The notes beneath the pieces are model-generated. The model saw only the letters and a list, made by a program, of their open reading frames with translations, had not been told where the DNA came from and made no database searches. Shown one piece after another: positions 1-9,288 of a stretch of DNA of 64,000 nucleotides (positions within the stretch are counted from its first letter, which is position 1; each line of letters starts with the position of its first letter). The stretch comes from Dugong dugon (taxonomy: Eukaryota > Chordata > Mammalia > Sirenia > Dugongidae), in assembly GCA_030035585.1 (NCBI GenBank), contig CM057460.1:135082714-135146713 (forward strand). The letters run 5' to 3'. The translations under genes were made by a program, and so were the position numbers.

Positions 1-206
1 AGTCAGTATTTCAATAGGTTATCTAACTTACAGTTGGAAGGTGAAATACTATAAAGTATCTTGAAAGAACTTCAAGTAATTTTAAGACTCTTTGGGTAAT
101 TATCAATGTCTAACTAGATTCTTGGTTAAGAGCTATGGTGAGCTATGGCTGCTAACCAAAAGGTCAGCAGTTTGAATCCACCGGCTGCTTCTTGGAAACC
201 CTTATA
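1..206 (+). repeat. Left arm of a long inverted repeat (cut by window edge)
   Basis: Bases 1-206 match, in reverse complement, 1031-1236. By eye about five differences fall in the first 165 bases, so the arms are about 97% identical there and somewhat less in the SINE part. The outer 120 bases are non-SINE sequence and the inner part is the start of an AfroSINE. The arm starts at base 1, so it may extend further left. Confidence 0.9.
126..206 (+). repeat. AfroSINE, 5'-truncated fragment
   Basis: Starts at TGGTTAAGAGC and reads through the tRNA-like box-B region (CAGTTTGAATCC) to TTGGAAACCC. A 10-base repeat of GAGCTATGG is present near its start and is shared with the other arm of the inverted repeat, so it predates the duplication. 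Confidence 0.75.
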
Positions 207-231
207 GGGTTTTCTAGGCTGTAATCTTTAT

Positions 232-378
232 GGGTAGCCCTGGTGGCATAGTGGTTAAGGGCTCAGCTGCTAACCAAAAGGTTGGCAGTTCAAATAAACC
301 AGCTGATCCATGGAAACCCTATGGGGCAGCTCTACTCTGTCTTATAGGGTCGCTATGAGTTGGAATAGACTTGAAAGC
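232..378 (+). repeat. AfroSINE
   Basis: tRNA-like head (CCCTGGTGGCATAGTGGTTAAG), the internal block GGAAACCCTATGGGGCAG, and an RTE-like tail (GGGTCGCTATGAGTTGG). Near full length, with no ORF. Confidence 0.9.
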
Positions 379-398
379 AATGGGGTAATCTTTTCGGA

Positions 399-592
399 GG
401 AGCCTTGATAGCACAGTGGTTAAGAGCTTGGCTGCTAACTGAAAGATCAGTGGTTTGAACCCAACAGCTGCTCCACAGGAGGAAAGATCTTCTTCCATAA
501 ACATTATAGCCTTTTATGGGGCAGTTCTACTCTGTCTTATAGGGTCGCTATGAGTCAAAATCGACTCAGCAGCACACAACAATCTTTATGGG
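399..592 (+). repeat. AfroSINE (longer subtype)
   Basis: Same head and tail as its neighbours, with the extra middle segment seen in the longer subtype (GAGGAAAGATCTTCTTCC... CATTATAGCC). It ends CAGCACACAACAATC, the degraded repeat tail. Confidence 0.9.
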
Positions 593-695
593 AGCAGATT
601 TCCAGGTCTTTCTCCCGCAAGCCACTAGGTGAGTTCAAACCACCAACCTTTCAGTTAGCATCTGAGCGCTTAACCATTGCACCACCAAAGCTCCT
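592..695 (-). repeat. AfroSINE fragment, antisense
   Basis: Reverse-complement SINE 5' half: CCAACCTTTCAGTTAGCATC, then CTTAACCATTGCACCACCAAAGCTCC. It abuts the previous SINE tail to tail. Confidence 0.8.
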
Positions 696-712
696 TATGT
701 AGAAACTGAAAT

Positions 713-970
713 ATGGCCACCTGTACACTCTGCGTGACAGTTGTCATGTCTCCCTTAGGTAGGGAGGTCCTGACTCCTCTGGTTACTCATAGACAAGGCC
801 ACAGAATGAGATTAGCTATAAACATGGCAGATCCGTCCTTCATGCAAAGTGGAGATGACCATGCATGGAGAGTCACTGCATATTATAGTTCACAGAACAG
901 CAATGGATTGGGTTCAGACAGCAAGTATAAAAGCATATTCTCATCCAAGAATCTAGTTGCCTTCCCTTCC
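713..970. other. Short unique spacer inside the inverted repeat
   Basis: About 275 bases between SINEs form the loop of the inverted repeat. A 96-codon frame here (713-1003 +) runs into SINE sequence and resembles nothing I know; I do not call it a gene. Confidence 0.6.
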
Positions 971-971
971 C

Positions 972-1112
972 CCCATTGCTGTCGAGTCGATTCTGACTCA
1001 TAGAGACCCTATAGGACAGAGTAGAACTGCCCCATAGGGTTTCCAAGGAGCAGCTGGTGGATTCAAACTGCTGACCTTTTGGTTAACAGCCATAGCTCGC
1101 CATAGCTCTTAA
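972..1112 (-). repeat. AfroSINE, antisense, overlapping right arm
   Basis: Reads TCGAGTCGATTCTGACTCATAG, then CCCCATAGGGTTTCC, then CTGACCTTTTGGTTAACAGCC: a SINE on the minus strand. Its 5' end is the SINE part of the right arm of the inverted repeat. Confidence 0.9.
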
Positions 1113-1236
1113 CCAAGAATCTAGTTAGATATTGATAATTACCCAAAGAGTCTTAAAATTACTTGAAGTTCTTTCAAGACACTTTATAGTATTTCACCTT
1201 CCAACTGTAAATTAGATAACCTATTGAAATACTGAC
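1031..1236 (-). repeat. Right arm of the long inverted repeat
   Basis: Reverse complement of 1-206. The arm ends sharply at AATACTGACT (1236), the mirror of AGTCAGTATT at base 1. The spacer between the arms is about 825 bases. Confidence 0.9.
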
Positions 1237-1309
1237 TTGTGTTTTCCTTCTATTGCTTTAGGAACTTAAAAGAAATGAGAGAAAATTTCCTGCCCCTATA
1301 CCTCAGCTG

Positions 1310-1534
1310 AGAAGCCCTGGTGGCACAGTGGTTAAGTGTTCAGCTGCTAACTGAAAGGTTGGCTGTTCCAACCCACCAGCTGCTCCAGGAGAAAGATGTG
1401 GCAGTCTGCTTCTGTAAAGATTACAGCCTTGGAAACCCTATGGACAGTTCTATTCTGTCCTATAGGGTAGCTATGAGTCTATCACATGGGGTCACTATAA
1501 ATCCACCGGATGTTACCTAACAACAACAAACATT
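1310..1534 (+). repeat. AfroSINE, long subtype
   Basis: Full head (AGCCCTGGTGGCACAGTGG), then the AGGAGAAAGATGTGGCAGTC middle segment, then GGGTAGCTATGAGTC and a CCTAACAACAACAA tail. The 66-codon frame across it is SINE sequence. Confidence 0.92.
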
Positions 1535-1805
1535 ATATGTGTAACAGTGCCATACCTGGAGCAGTAATATCAGCAAACATATGCTTGATTGTTACATTTT
1601 AAGGTTCGCTGTAAATATAATATCTAAAGATATTTTAAGGAGTGAAGTTGGAGACCTAAAAATACCAGCTCAGAATGGGCTGTCACATTATAGGGAGAGC
1701 AACTAGGGTCACATAACAATGTGTGTATAAACTTTTGTATGAGAAACTAACTTGAACTGTAAACTTTCACTTAAAGCACAATAAAAAATAAAAATATATA
1801 AATAA
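1535..1805. other. Unassigned sequence ending in an A-rich tract
   Basis: No coding signal. The end (AAAGCACAATAAAAAATAAA, near 1775-1800) contains an AATAAA-like signal and A-rich tail, so this may be the 3' end of a retroposed element on the + strand; I cannot name the family. Confidence 0.4.
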
Positions 1806-2084
1806 AAATATGAGCTCACTGATTCCTCTATCCTGTCCCTACTCCTTCTTGGACTTCTTCAATGTTGTTTCACAGCTCACTGATGCTCTTTTCACTTTTT
1901 AACCATTTTTTTTTTAATCCGTCTTTTGTTTTGGATAGTTTTTATTGCTTTTCTTCTTCAACTTCATCAATCTTTTCTTATGCAATATCTAATCTCCTGC
2001 TAATTTCATTCAGTTTTTTTTTTTTTTTTAATTTCAGACCTTGTAGCTTTCATCTCTAAATACCTGGTTTGGGTCTTTTAAATA
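1806..2084 (-). mobile_element. Old L1 (L1M-type) fragment, antisense, left of RTE
   Basis: Resembles the 5'UTR/ORF1-side sequence of old L1s in reverse orientation (GGTTTGGGTCTTTTAAAT near 2065-2082). It appears to continue at 4634 after the RTE insertion (TATTTTCTGTGTCTCTTCTT). Family subclass not assigned. Confidence 0.6.
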
Positions 2085-4633
2085 CAAGGAAGACCAGTTA
2101 ATACAACTATTATTCAAACTTATGCACCAACCTCTAGGGTCAAAGATGAAGAAACTGAAGATTTTTACCAACTTCTGTAGTCTGAAATTGATCAAACATG
2201 CAATCAAGATGCACTGATAATTACTGGTGATTGGTATGCAAAAGTTGGAAACAAAGAAGAAGGCTCAGTAGTTGGAAAATATGGCCTTGGCGATAGAAAC
2301 TATGCCGGAGATCTCATGACAGAATTTTGCAAGACCAACAACTTTTCATTGCAAATACCTTTTTCAACAACATAAACAGTGACTATATATGTGGGCCTGG
2401 CCAGATGGAATACACAGGAATCAAATTGACTACATCTGTGGAAAGGGATGATGGAAAAGCTTAATGTCATCAGTCAGAAGGCCAGGGGCCAACTGTGGAA
2501 CAGACATCAATTACTCATATGCAAGTTCAAGTTGAAACTGAAGAAAATTAGAACAGGTCCACGAGGGCCAAAGTATAACTTTGAGTATATTCCCCCTGAA
2601 TTCAGAGACCATCACAAGAATAGATCTGACGCATTGAACAGTAATGACTGAAGACCAGAGGAGTTACGGAACGACATCAAGGACATCATACATGAAGAAA
2701 GCAAGAGGTCACTAAAAAGACAGCAAAGAAAGAAAAGACCAAAATGGATGTCAGAAGAGACTCTGAAACTTACTCCTGAATGTAGAATAGCTAAAGTGAA
2801 ATGAAGAAATGATGAAGTAAAGAGTTGAATAGAAGATTTCAAAGGGCAGCTTGAGAAGACAACGCAAAGTATTATAACGACATGTGCAAAGACCTGGAGT
2901 TAGAAAACCAAAAGGGAAGAAGACACAGTACTTCTCAAGCTGAAAGAACTGAAGTAAAAATTCAAGCCTTGAATTGCAATATTGAAGGATTCTGCAGGGA
3001 AAATATTAAATGACCCAGGAAGTGTCAAAAGAAGATGGAAGGAATACACAGAGTCAATGTATCAGAAAGAATTGGTCAGCATTCAATCATTTCAGGAGGT
3101 AGCATATGATCAAAAACCGATGGTACTGAAGGAAGAAGTCCAAGCTGCACAGAAGATAGACAAAAACAAGTCTCCAGGAATTGATGGAATACCAGCTGAG
3201 ATGTTTCAACAAAGGGATGCAGTGCTGCAGGTGCTCACTCATCTATGCCAAGAAATTTGGAAGATAGCTACCTGGTCAACTGACTGGAAGAGGTTCATAT
3301 TTATGCCTATTCCAAAGAAAGGTGATCCAATCGCATGTGGAAATTATCAAACAATATCATTAATACCACACAAAAGTAAAATTTTGCTGAAAATCATTCA
3401 AAAGTGCCCGCATCAGTACATCAACAGGGAACTGCCAGAAATTCAAGTGTGATTCAGAACAGGACATGGAATGAGGGATATCATGGCTGATGTCAGATGG
3501 ATCTTGGCTGAAAGCAGAGAATACCAGAAAGATGTTTACCTGTGTTTTATTGACCATGCAAAGGCATTTGACTGTGCAGATCATAAAAAATGATAGATAA
3601 TATTGCAAAGAATAGGAATTCCAGAACACTTAATTGTGCTCATGAGGAACCTGTTCACAGAGCAAGAGGCAGTCATTCGAACAGAACAAGGGGATACTGC
3701 GTGGTTTAAAGTCAAGAAAGGTGTGCGTCAGGTTGTGTCCTTTCACCATATTTATTCAATCTGTTCCTGAGCAAATAATCTGAGAAGCTGGATTATATGA
3801 AGAAGAATGTAGCATCAGGATTGGAGGAAGACTCATTAACAACATGCGTTATGCAGATGACACAAACTTGCTTGCTGAAAGTGAAGTGGACTTGAAGCAC
3901 TTAGTGATGAAGATCAAAGACTACAGCCTTCAGTATGTATTATACCTCAACATAAAGAAAACAAAAATCCTTACAACTGGACAATAAGCAACGTCATGAT
4001 AAATGGAGAAAATATTGAAGTTGTCAAGGATTTCGTTTTACTTGGAGCCACAACCAGCACGCGTGGAAGCAGCAGTCAAGAACTCAAATGACACATTTGC
4101 ATTGGGCAAATCTGCTGCAAAAGACCTCTTTAAAGTGTTAAAAAGCAAAGATGTCACTTTAAGGGCTAAAGTGTACCTGATTCAAGCCATGGTGTTTTCA
4201 ACGCCTCATATGCATGCAAAAGCTGGACAATGAATAAGGAAGATTTGAAGAGGAATTGATGCCCTTGAATTATGGTGTTGGTGAAGAATATTGAATATAC
4301 CATGGACTGCCAGAAGAAAAAACAAACCTGTCTTGGAAGGAGTACAGCCAGAATGCTCCTTATAAGCAAGGATGGTGAGATTTCCTTTCACATACTTTGG
4401 ACATGTTACCAGGAGGGACCAGTCGCTGGAGAAGGACATCATGCTTGGTAAAGTAGAGGGTGATTGAAAAAGAGGAAGACTCTCAACGAGATGAATCGAC
4501 ACAATGGCTGCACAATGGGCTTAAGCATAACAATGATTTTGAGAACAGTGCAGGACCAGGCAGTATTTGGTTCTGTTGTACATAGGGTCGATACGAGTCA
4601 GAACCAACTCGACGACATCTAACAACAACAACA
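2085..4633 (+). mobile_element. RTE (BovB-like) LINE, 5'-truncated, degraded
   Basis: Non-LTR retrotransposon of the RTE clade, which in life encodes one protein with an AP endonuclease and a reverse transcriptase. The copy starts inside the endonuclease (a frame near 2095-2450 reads the IIQTYAP, GDW and RNQIDYICG segments of the family). The RT region at 2982-3452 shows SPGIDGIPAEM and PIPKKGDP. The catalytic YADD lies at 3850-3861 in a different frame. Frameshifts and stops (for example TGA near 3450) break the protein into several frames. The 3' end (about 4585-4633) reads GGTCGATACGAGTC and then ACAACAACAACAA, the same tail as the AfroSINEs. A short AAATA flanks both ends and may be the target duplication. 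It is a dead copy sitting in an antisense L1. Confidence 0.92.
2982..3452 (+). pseudogene. RTE reverse-transcriptase fragment (156 codons)
   Basis: The longest surviving frame of this RTE copy covers the linker before the fingers and palm of the RT. Visible family segments: WKEYTESMYQKELV (about residues 20-33), KNKSPGIDGIPAEMFQQ (about 60-76), WKRFIFMPIPKKGDP (about 102-116) and NYQTISLI. It then runs into a stop at 3450-3452, where homology continues in the same neighbourhood (FRTGHGMRDI..), so the stop is a mutation rather than the protein end. Further RT pieces follow in other frames up to about 4500. This is retrotransposon debris, not a host gene. Confidence 0.9.
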
Positions 4634-5560
4634 AATATTTTCTGTGTCTCTTCTTAACATGTTCAATCATTCCTCTAGCTTTTTAAATATATCAAACATA
4701 GTTATACAAACTGTCTTAATGTCCTTTGCCAATTTATAGCATCTGTGTCAGTTCTGAGTTTTTTCTATTGATTACTTTTTCTTCTCATTATAGGTTGTAT
4801 TTTTCCTGCTTCTTTCCATACCTGAGAATCTTTGATTGGATATTAGACATTGTGAACTTTATCTTGGTGGGTGCTGCTGTTTTTGTATTCCTATAAATAT
4901 TATTGAACTTTGTTCTAGGATGCAGTTAATTACTTGGAAAGAATTTGGTCTTATTGGGTCTTGCTTTTAAGATTTGTTAGGCAGGACAAGAGCCATGTTT
5001 AGTCCGGGGTTAACTCCACCCAACTGCTAAGGAAGGCCATACTGAGTACGCTACCCAGTGTCCTGTGAATTATGAGGTTTTTCTAGCCTGGCTGGTGGGA
5101 ACAGGTACTATTCCAGGCCCTTTGTAAGCTCCAAGTCCTTTGCCCTTTAATCCTTTCACTTATTTTTTTCACTTTGATTTTTTTCTAGCCTCACGTGGCT
5201 TCCTTACACACATATGCTTATCAGCACTCTGCTGAACTCTCTGCAGCTCCAGAGTTCACTCTCCGCAGCATTCTGCTCTCCAGAATTCTACTCTGCAGAC
5301 TCTAGCCACCCTGGACTCCCCGGACTCTTGGCTCTGTCTTCGCAAATCATGGAGTCCATCAGTCTTCACCTGGGTTTCTCCCTCCCTGCACCATGGCCTG
5401 GAAACTCTCAGGGAAGTTAGCTGGGACAATTATAGGGCTTATCTCAATTGCTTTCCATTTCTCAAGGATCACTGTCTTTTGCTGCCTAGTGTTCAATGTT
5501 TTGAAAACCATTGTTTTATATATTCTGTCCAGTTTTTTTTTAGTTATCTTGGACAGGAGG
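4634..5560 (-). mobile_element. Old L1 (L1M-type) fragment, antisense, right of RTE
   Basis: Continues the L1 piece at 1806-2084: TTCTGAGTTTTTTCTATTGATT and TTGGATATTAGACATTGTGAA are typical of the 5' part of old mammalian L1s read on the opposite strand. No intact frame. The right limit is approximate, and the 60-70 codon frames at 5214-5590 are chance. Confidence 0.6.
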
Positions 5561-5689
5561 GTAAATCCAGTCTCTGTTACTACATCTTAGCTGGATATGG
5601 GAGTCCAATAAAGCTTTTAGGAAAAAATACATGGGAGATTATCTTCATGGGATAAGAATAGGGATAGAAAAAGATTTCTTAATGAATAT

Positions 5690-6033
5690 TTACAAAGCAT
5701 TGATAATACAAAATGGTTAACATTTTGTATTAAAACTAAGACCCCAGGAAGAGAATGAAAATATTAGCCATAGAAGGGGAGAAGATATCTGCAACATGAG
5801 AAGAGAAACACGAAAGACCCTACAAATCAAGAGGGTTATAAAACAAACAAACCACCAGAGAAAAAAATTGGGCAAAAGTCATTAAAATGGCACCACAAAA
5901 GAGAAAACTCTAAATACGCAGTGACCACATGAAGTGGTTCTCAGGTAACTAGTAATCGGGGAAGTAAAAATTAATACCAAAATGTGATGTCACTCACCAG
6001 ATAGGCAAAAATGAAAAGACTGACAATGCTAAG
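5690..6033 (+). mobile_element. Old L1 ORF2 3' region, left part
   Basis: AATGTGATGTCACTCACCAGATAGGCAAAAATGAAAAGAC belongs to the C-terminal ORF2 region of an L1 on the + strand. The element is interrupted by the LTR at 6034 and resumes at 6525. Confidence 0.75.
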
Positions 6034-6524
6034 TGTTATGGAATGAATTGTGTCCCCCCAAAATGTGTGTCAACTTGCTTAGACCATGATTCCCAGTATT
6101 GTGTGATTGTTCACCATTTTGTCATCTGATGTGATTTTCCTATGTGTTGTAAATCCTGCCTCTATGATGTTACCATAGCAGGACTCAGTCTACAAGATTA
6201 GGTTGTGTCTTAAGTCAATCTCTTTTGAGATATAAAAGAAAAAAGCGAGCAGAGAGACATGGGGACCTCATACCACCAAGAAAGAAGCACCGGGAGCATA
6301 GAGTGTTCTTTGGACCCAGGGTTCCTGTACTGAGAAGCTCCTCAGCTGGGGAAAATTGATGACAAGGACCTTCCCTGAGAGCCGACAGAGAGAAAGCCTT
6401 CCCCTGGAGTTGGCTCCCTGAATTCGGACTTCTAGCCTCCTAGACTGTGAGAAAGTAAATTTCTCTTTGTTAAAGTCATCCACTTGTAGTATTTATGTTA
6501 TAGCAGCACTAGATGACTAAGACA
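6034..6524 (+). mobile_element. Solo LTR, ERVL-MaLR-like, 491 bp
   Basis: Starts TGTTATGGAATGAATTGTGTCCCC and ends GATGACTAAGACA, giving TG...CA termini. The flanks CTAAG (6029-6033) and CCAAG (6525-6529) are a one-mismatch 5-bp target duplication. A polyadenylation-type GTAAATTTCTC stretch lies near the 3' end. The same LTR family occurs at 7289-13400 (split) and, on the other strand, at 15351-15762. Family naming is from recollection of MaLR LTR ends and is moderate; the LTR nature is well supported. Confidence 0.8.
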
Positions 6525-7200
6525 CCAAGTATTAACAAAGTGTGATACAGTAGGAACTCTCATCCATTGCTTATGTGAGTACAAACTAGTATTAACTATT
6601 TTGGAAAACAGCTCAGCACTTTCTAGTAAAGTTCAAAATATACAAACCTTTATAATCCAACAAATCCACTCTTCAGTCTCTATGATACGGGACCTCATGA
6701 ATACATGTAACAGGATGCAGGCTCAGGAATGTCATAGCTGCGTTTTTCATGGAAACCAGATAATAAAAACAAAATGCCCATCAGCAGTAGAATGGATAAA
6801 TAAAGTACAGTATATTCTTAAGAGAGGTAACAATACTAATTAACGAACTCAAGCTACACAAAGATGTGGATGAATCTTACAAACACAATTTTGAGCAAAA
6901 AAAGCAAGATTCTAAAGAAAGCATTCAATATGATCCTATTCATAAAGTTCAAAAACAGGCAAAACAAAGCATATTGTTTAAATATGCCTTCTCAGGCAGT
7001 AAAACTATAAACAAAAAAAACTAATGGTTACCTTTAAAGGTAATAATGAGGATGGGACACACAAAGGGCTTCTGAGGTGCTGGTAGTACTATTTCTTGAC
7101 CTGAGTGGTGGTAATAAGAGTAATCACTTTATTTGTTGCATTATACCTTTTCTTTGCTCATCTTTCTGCATATGAGTTAGAGCTCAAAACAACAACAATA
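6525..7200 (+). mobile_element. Old L1 ORF2 C-terminus and 3'UTR, right part
   Basis: Continues the L1 cut at 6033. An 80-codon frame (6601-6843) contains pieces of the ORF2 C-terminal domain, with KCPSAVEWINKVQYI resembling the usual PSTDEWINKMWYI region. Downstream, GATGTGGATGAATCTTACAA and TTCTTGACCTGAGTGGTGGT match L1 3' ends. Ends in an (AAC)n-like stretch near 7190. Confidence 0.85.
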
Positions 7201-7214
7201 ACAAAAAGTCTTTA

Positions 7215-7288
7215 AAAGGAAGTAATGGTTAGGAATCCTGAGTGTGAGATGTGACAAGTCTGGGTTTGAATCATACTTTCTACCCTTG
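7215..7288 (+). repeat. MIR SINE, left part
   Basis: TGACAAGTCTGGGTTTGAATCATACTTTCTACCC is the tRNA-like core region of a MIR. It is cut by the LTR that begins at 7289 and continues at 13401 (GCTAGCTGTGCAACTTGAACAG). CCTTG is present on both sides of the LTR. Confidence 0.85.
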
Positions 7289-7518
7289 TGTTATGGATTA
7301 AATTGTGTCCCCCAAAAAGGTCAGCAGTTCAAGTCCACCAGCCACTCTTTGGGAACCCTGTGGGGTAGTTCTACTCTGTCCTGTAGGGTTGCTATGAGTT
7401 GGAACCTACTCAAGGGCACCTAACAACAATAACAATTTACCTGTGGATATAATCCCATTTGGGAATACAGTTTTCTTTTTTATGTTAATGAAGCCATCTC
7501 AGTGTAGGTTGTATTTTA
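7289..7518 (+). mobile_element. ERVL-MaLR-like LTR, left part (with SINE inside)
   Basis: Starts TGTTATGGATTAAATTGTGTCCCCC, as the LTR at 6034 does. It is interrupted by a SINE fragment at about 7315-7436, resumes with ACCTGTGGATATAATCCCATTTGG, and is cut again at 7518 by an antisense L1. The remainder is at 13102-13400. The LTR is flanked by a perfect CCTTG duplication (7284-7288 and 13401-13405). Confidence 0.85.
7315..7436 (+). repeat. AfroSINE, 5'-truncated, inside the LTR
   Basis: Begins within AAAAGGTCAGCAGTTC, includes TGGGGTAGTTCTACTCTGTCC and GGGTTGCTATGAGTTGG, and ends CACCTAACAACAATAACAA. Confidence 0.9.
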
Positions 7519-8146
7519 TTTATTTAAAAAAATTTTTTTTATTTTTATTTTTTATTGTACTGTAGATGAAGGTTTACAGAACAAATAGTTTCTCATTCAA
7601 CAGTACACATATTGTTTTATGACACTGGTTAACAACCCCACGACATGTCAACACTCTCCCTTCTTGACCTTGGGTTCCCTATTACCAGCTTTCCTATCCC
7701 CTCCTGCCTTCTGGTCCTTGTCCCTGGACTGTTGTGCCCCATTAGTCTCGTTTTGTTTTATGGGGCTGTCTAATCTTTGGCTGAACGGTGAACCTCAGGA
7801 CTGAATTCATTACTGAGCTAAAAGGGTGTCTGGGGGCCATACTCTCGAGGTTTGTCCAGTCTCTGTCAGGCCAGTAAGTCTGGCCTTTTTTTTTTTATGA
7901 GTTAGAATTTTGTTCTACATCCTTCTCCAGCTCTGTCCAGGACTCTCTGTTGTTATCCCAGTCAGAGCAGTCAGTGGTGGTAGCAGGGCACCATCTAGTT
8001 GTACTGGACTCAGTCTGGTGGAGGCCGTGGTAGTAGTGGACTAATCTTTCCCCTGTATCTTGTTTTCTTCATTCTTCCTTGCTCCCGAAGGGGTGAGACC
8101 AGTGGAGTATCTTAGATGGCTACTCACAGGCTTTTTTTCTTTTCTT
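7519..8146 (-). mobile_element. L1 3' end copy A (truncated), antisense
   Basis: A T-rich block (the L1 poly-A tail) is followed by an L1 3'UTR read in reverse, from GTACTGTAGATGAAGG to GGAGTATCTTAGATGGC. The same 3'UTR recurs at 8147-8281 and from about 8500 onward, so several L1 3' ends of one lineage are piled up here. Confidence 0.85.
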
Positions 8147-8281
8147 AATTTTTTTTTTAATTGTACTTTAGGTGAAGGTTTACGGAACAAATAGTTTCTC
8201 ATTAAACAGTCAGTACACATATTGTTTCATGACATTGGTTAACAACCCCATGACATGTCAACACTCTCCCTTTTCAAACTT
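8147..8281 (-). mobile_element. L1 3' end copy B (short), antisense
   Basis: A second T-rich tail, then TTGTACTTTAGGTGAAGGTT... CATGTCAACACTCTCCC, matching copy A base for base over long stretches. It stops at CAAACTTGG. Confidence 0.8.
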
Positions 8282-8499
8282 GGAGGACCTTCTTTTTTTT
8301 TTTGGTGAAAATATACTGTGCCAAAGATACACCATTTTAAAAATTTCTACATGTACAATTCAGCGACATCGATTATGTTCTTCCAGTTGTGCTGCTATTC
8401 TCGCTATCCTTTTCCAAATTATTCCATCACCATTGCCTTCAACTCACTGTCCCCTGGGCTTCCCATCAAATTCTTTGAGTTGCTGTTGTCAATGTGATC
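8282..8499 (-). mobile_element. Different L1-type 3' fragment, antisense
   Basis: Begins with a T tract, then GGTGAAAATATACTGTGCC... ATGTACAATTCAGCGACAT, which resembles the 3'UTR of an older L1 lineage and not its neighbours. Origin inferred. Confidence 0.55.
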
Positions 8500-9288
8500 T
8501 CACATAGATATTTCTTATTAAAGAGTTAGTACACATATTGCCCTATGACGATGGTTAACAACCCCACGACATGTCAACACCGTCCCTTCTCAAAATTGGG
8601 TTCCCTATCACCAGCTTTCCTGTCCCCTCCTGCCTTCCAGTCCTTCTGCCTGGACTGCTGTGCCTCATTAGTCCCATTTTGTTTTATGGGGCTGTCCAAT
8701 CCCCAGCTGAACAGTGAACCTCAGGAGTGACTTCACCACTGAGCTAAAAGGGTGACCGGGGGCCATACTCTCGGGGTTTCTCCAGTCTCTGTCAGGTCAG
8801 TAAATCCGGTCATTTTTTGTGAGTTAGAATTTTGTTCTACATCCTTCTCCAGCTCTGTCCAGAATCCTCTGTTGTGATCCCGGTCAGAGCAGTCAGGCAC
8901 CATCCAGCTGTACTGGACTCAGTCTGGTGGAGGCTATGGTAGGTGTGGTCCATTAGCCCTTTGGACTAATCTTTTCCTTGTACCCTATTCTCTTCATTCT
9001 CCCTTGCTCCCGAAGTGGTGAGACCAGTGGAGTATCTTAGATAGCTGCTCAGAGACTTTTAAGACCCCAGATGCTACTCACCAAGGTAAAATGTAGAACA
9101 TTTTCTTTATAAACTGTGTTTAGACAATTGAGCTAGATGTTCCTTGAGACCGCTGTCCCCACAGACCTCCACCCAGCAGTTCGGTCCCCCAGGGAGTTTG
9201 GATGTGTCTATGGAGTTTCCATGACCTTTCCTTGTACAAGTTGTGCTGGCTTCCCCAGTATTGTGTACTGTCTTGCCCTTCATCAAAG

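Noticed and set aside
126-1534. tRNA genes
   Set aside because: The tRNA-like boxes belong to SINE heads; no copy has a full, foldable tRNA with CCA-end context.
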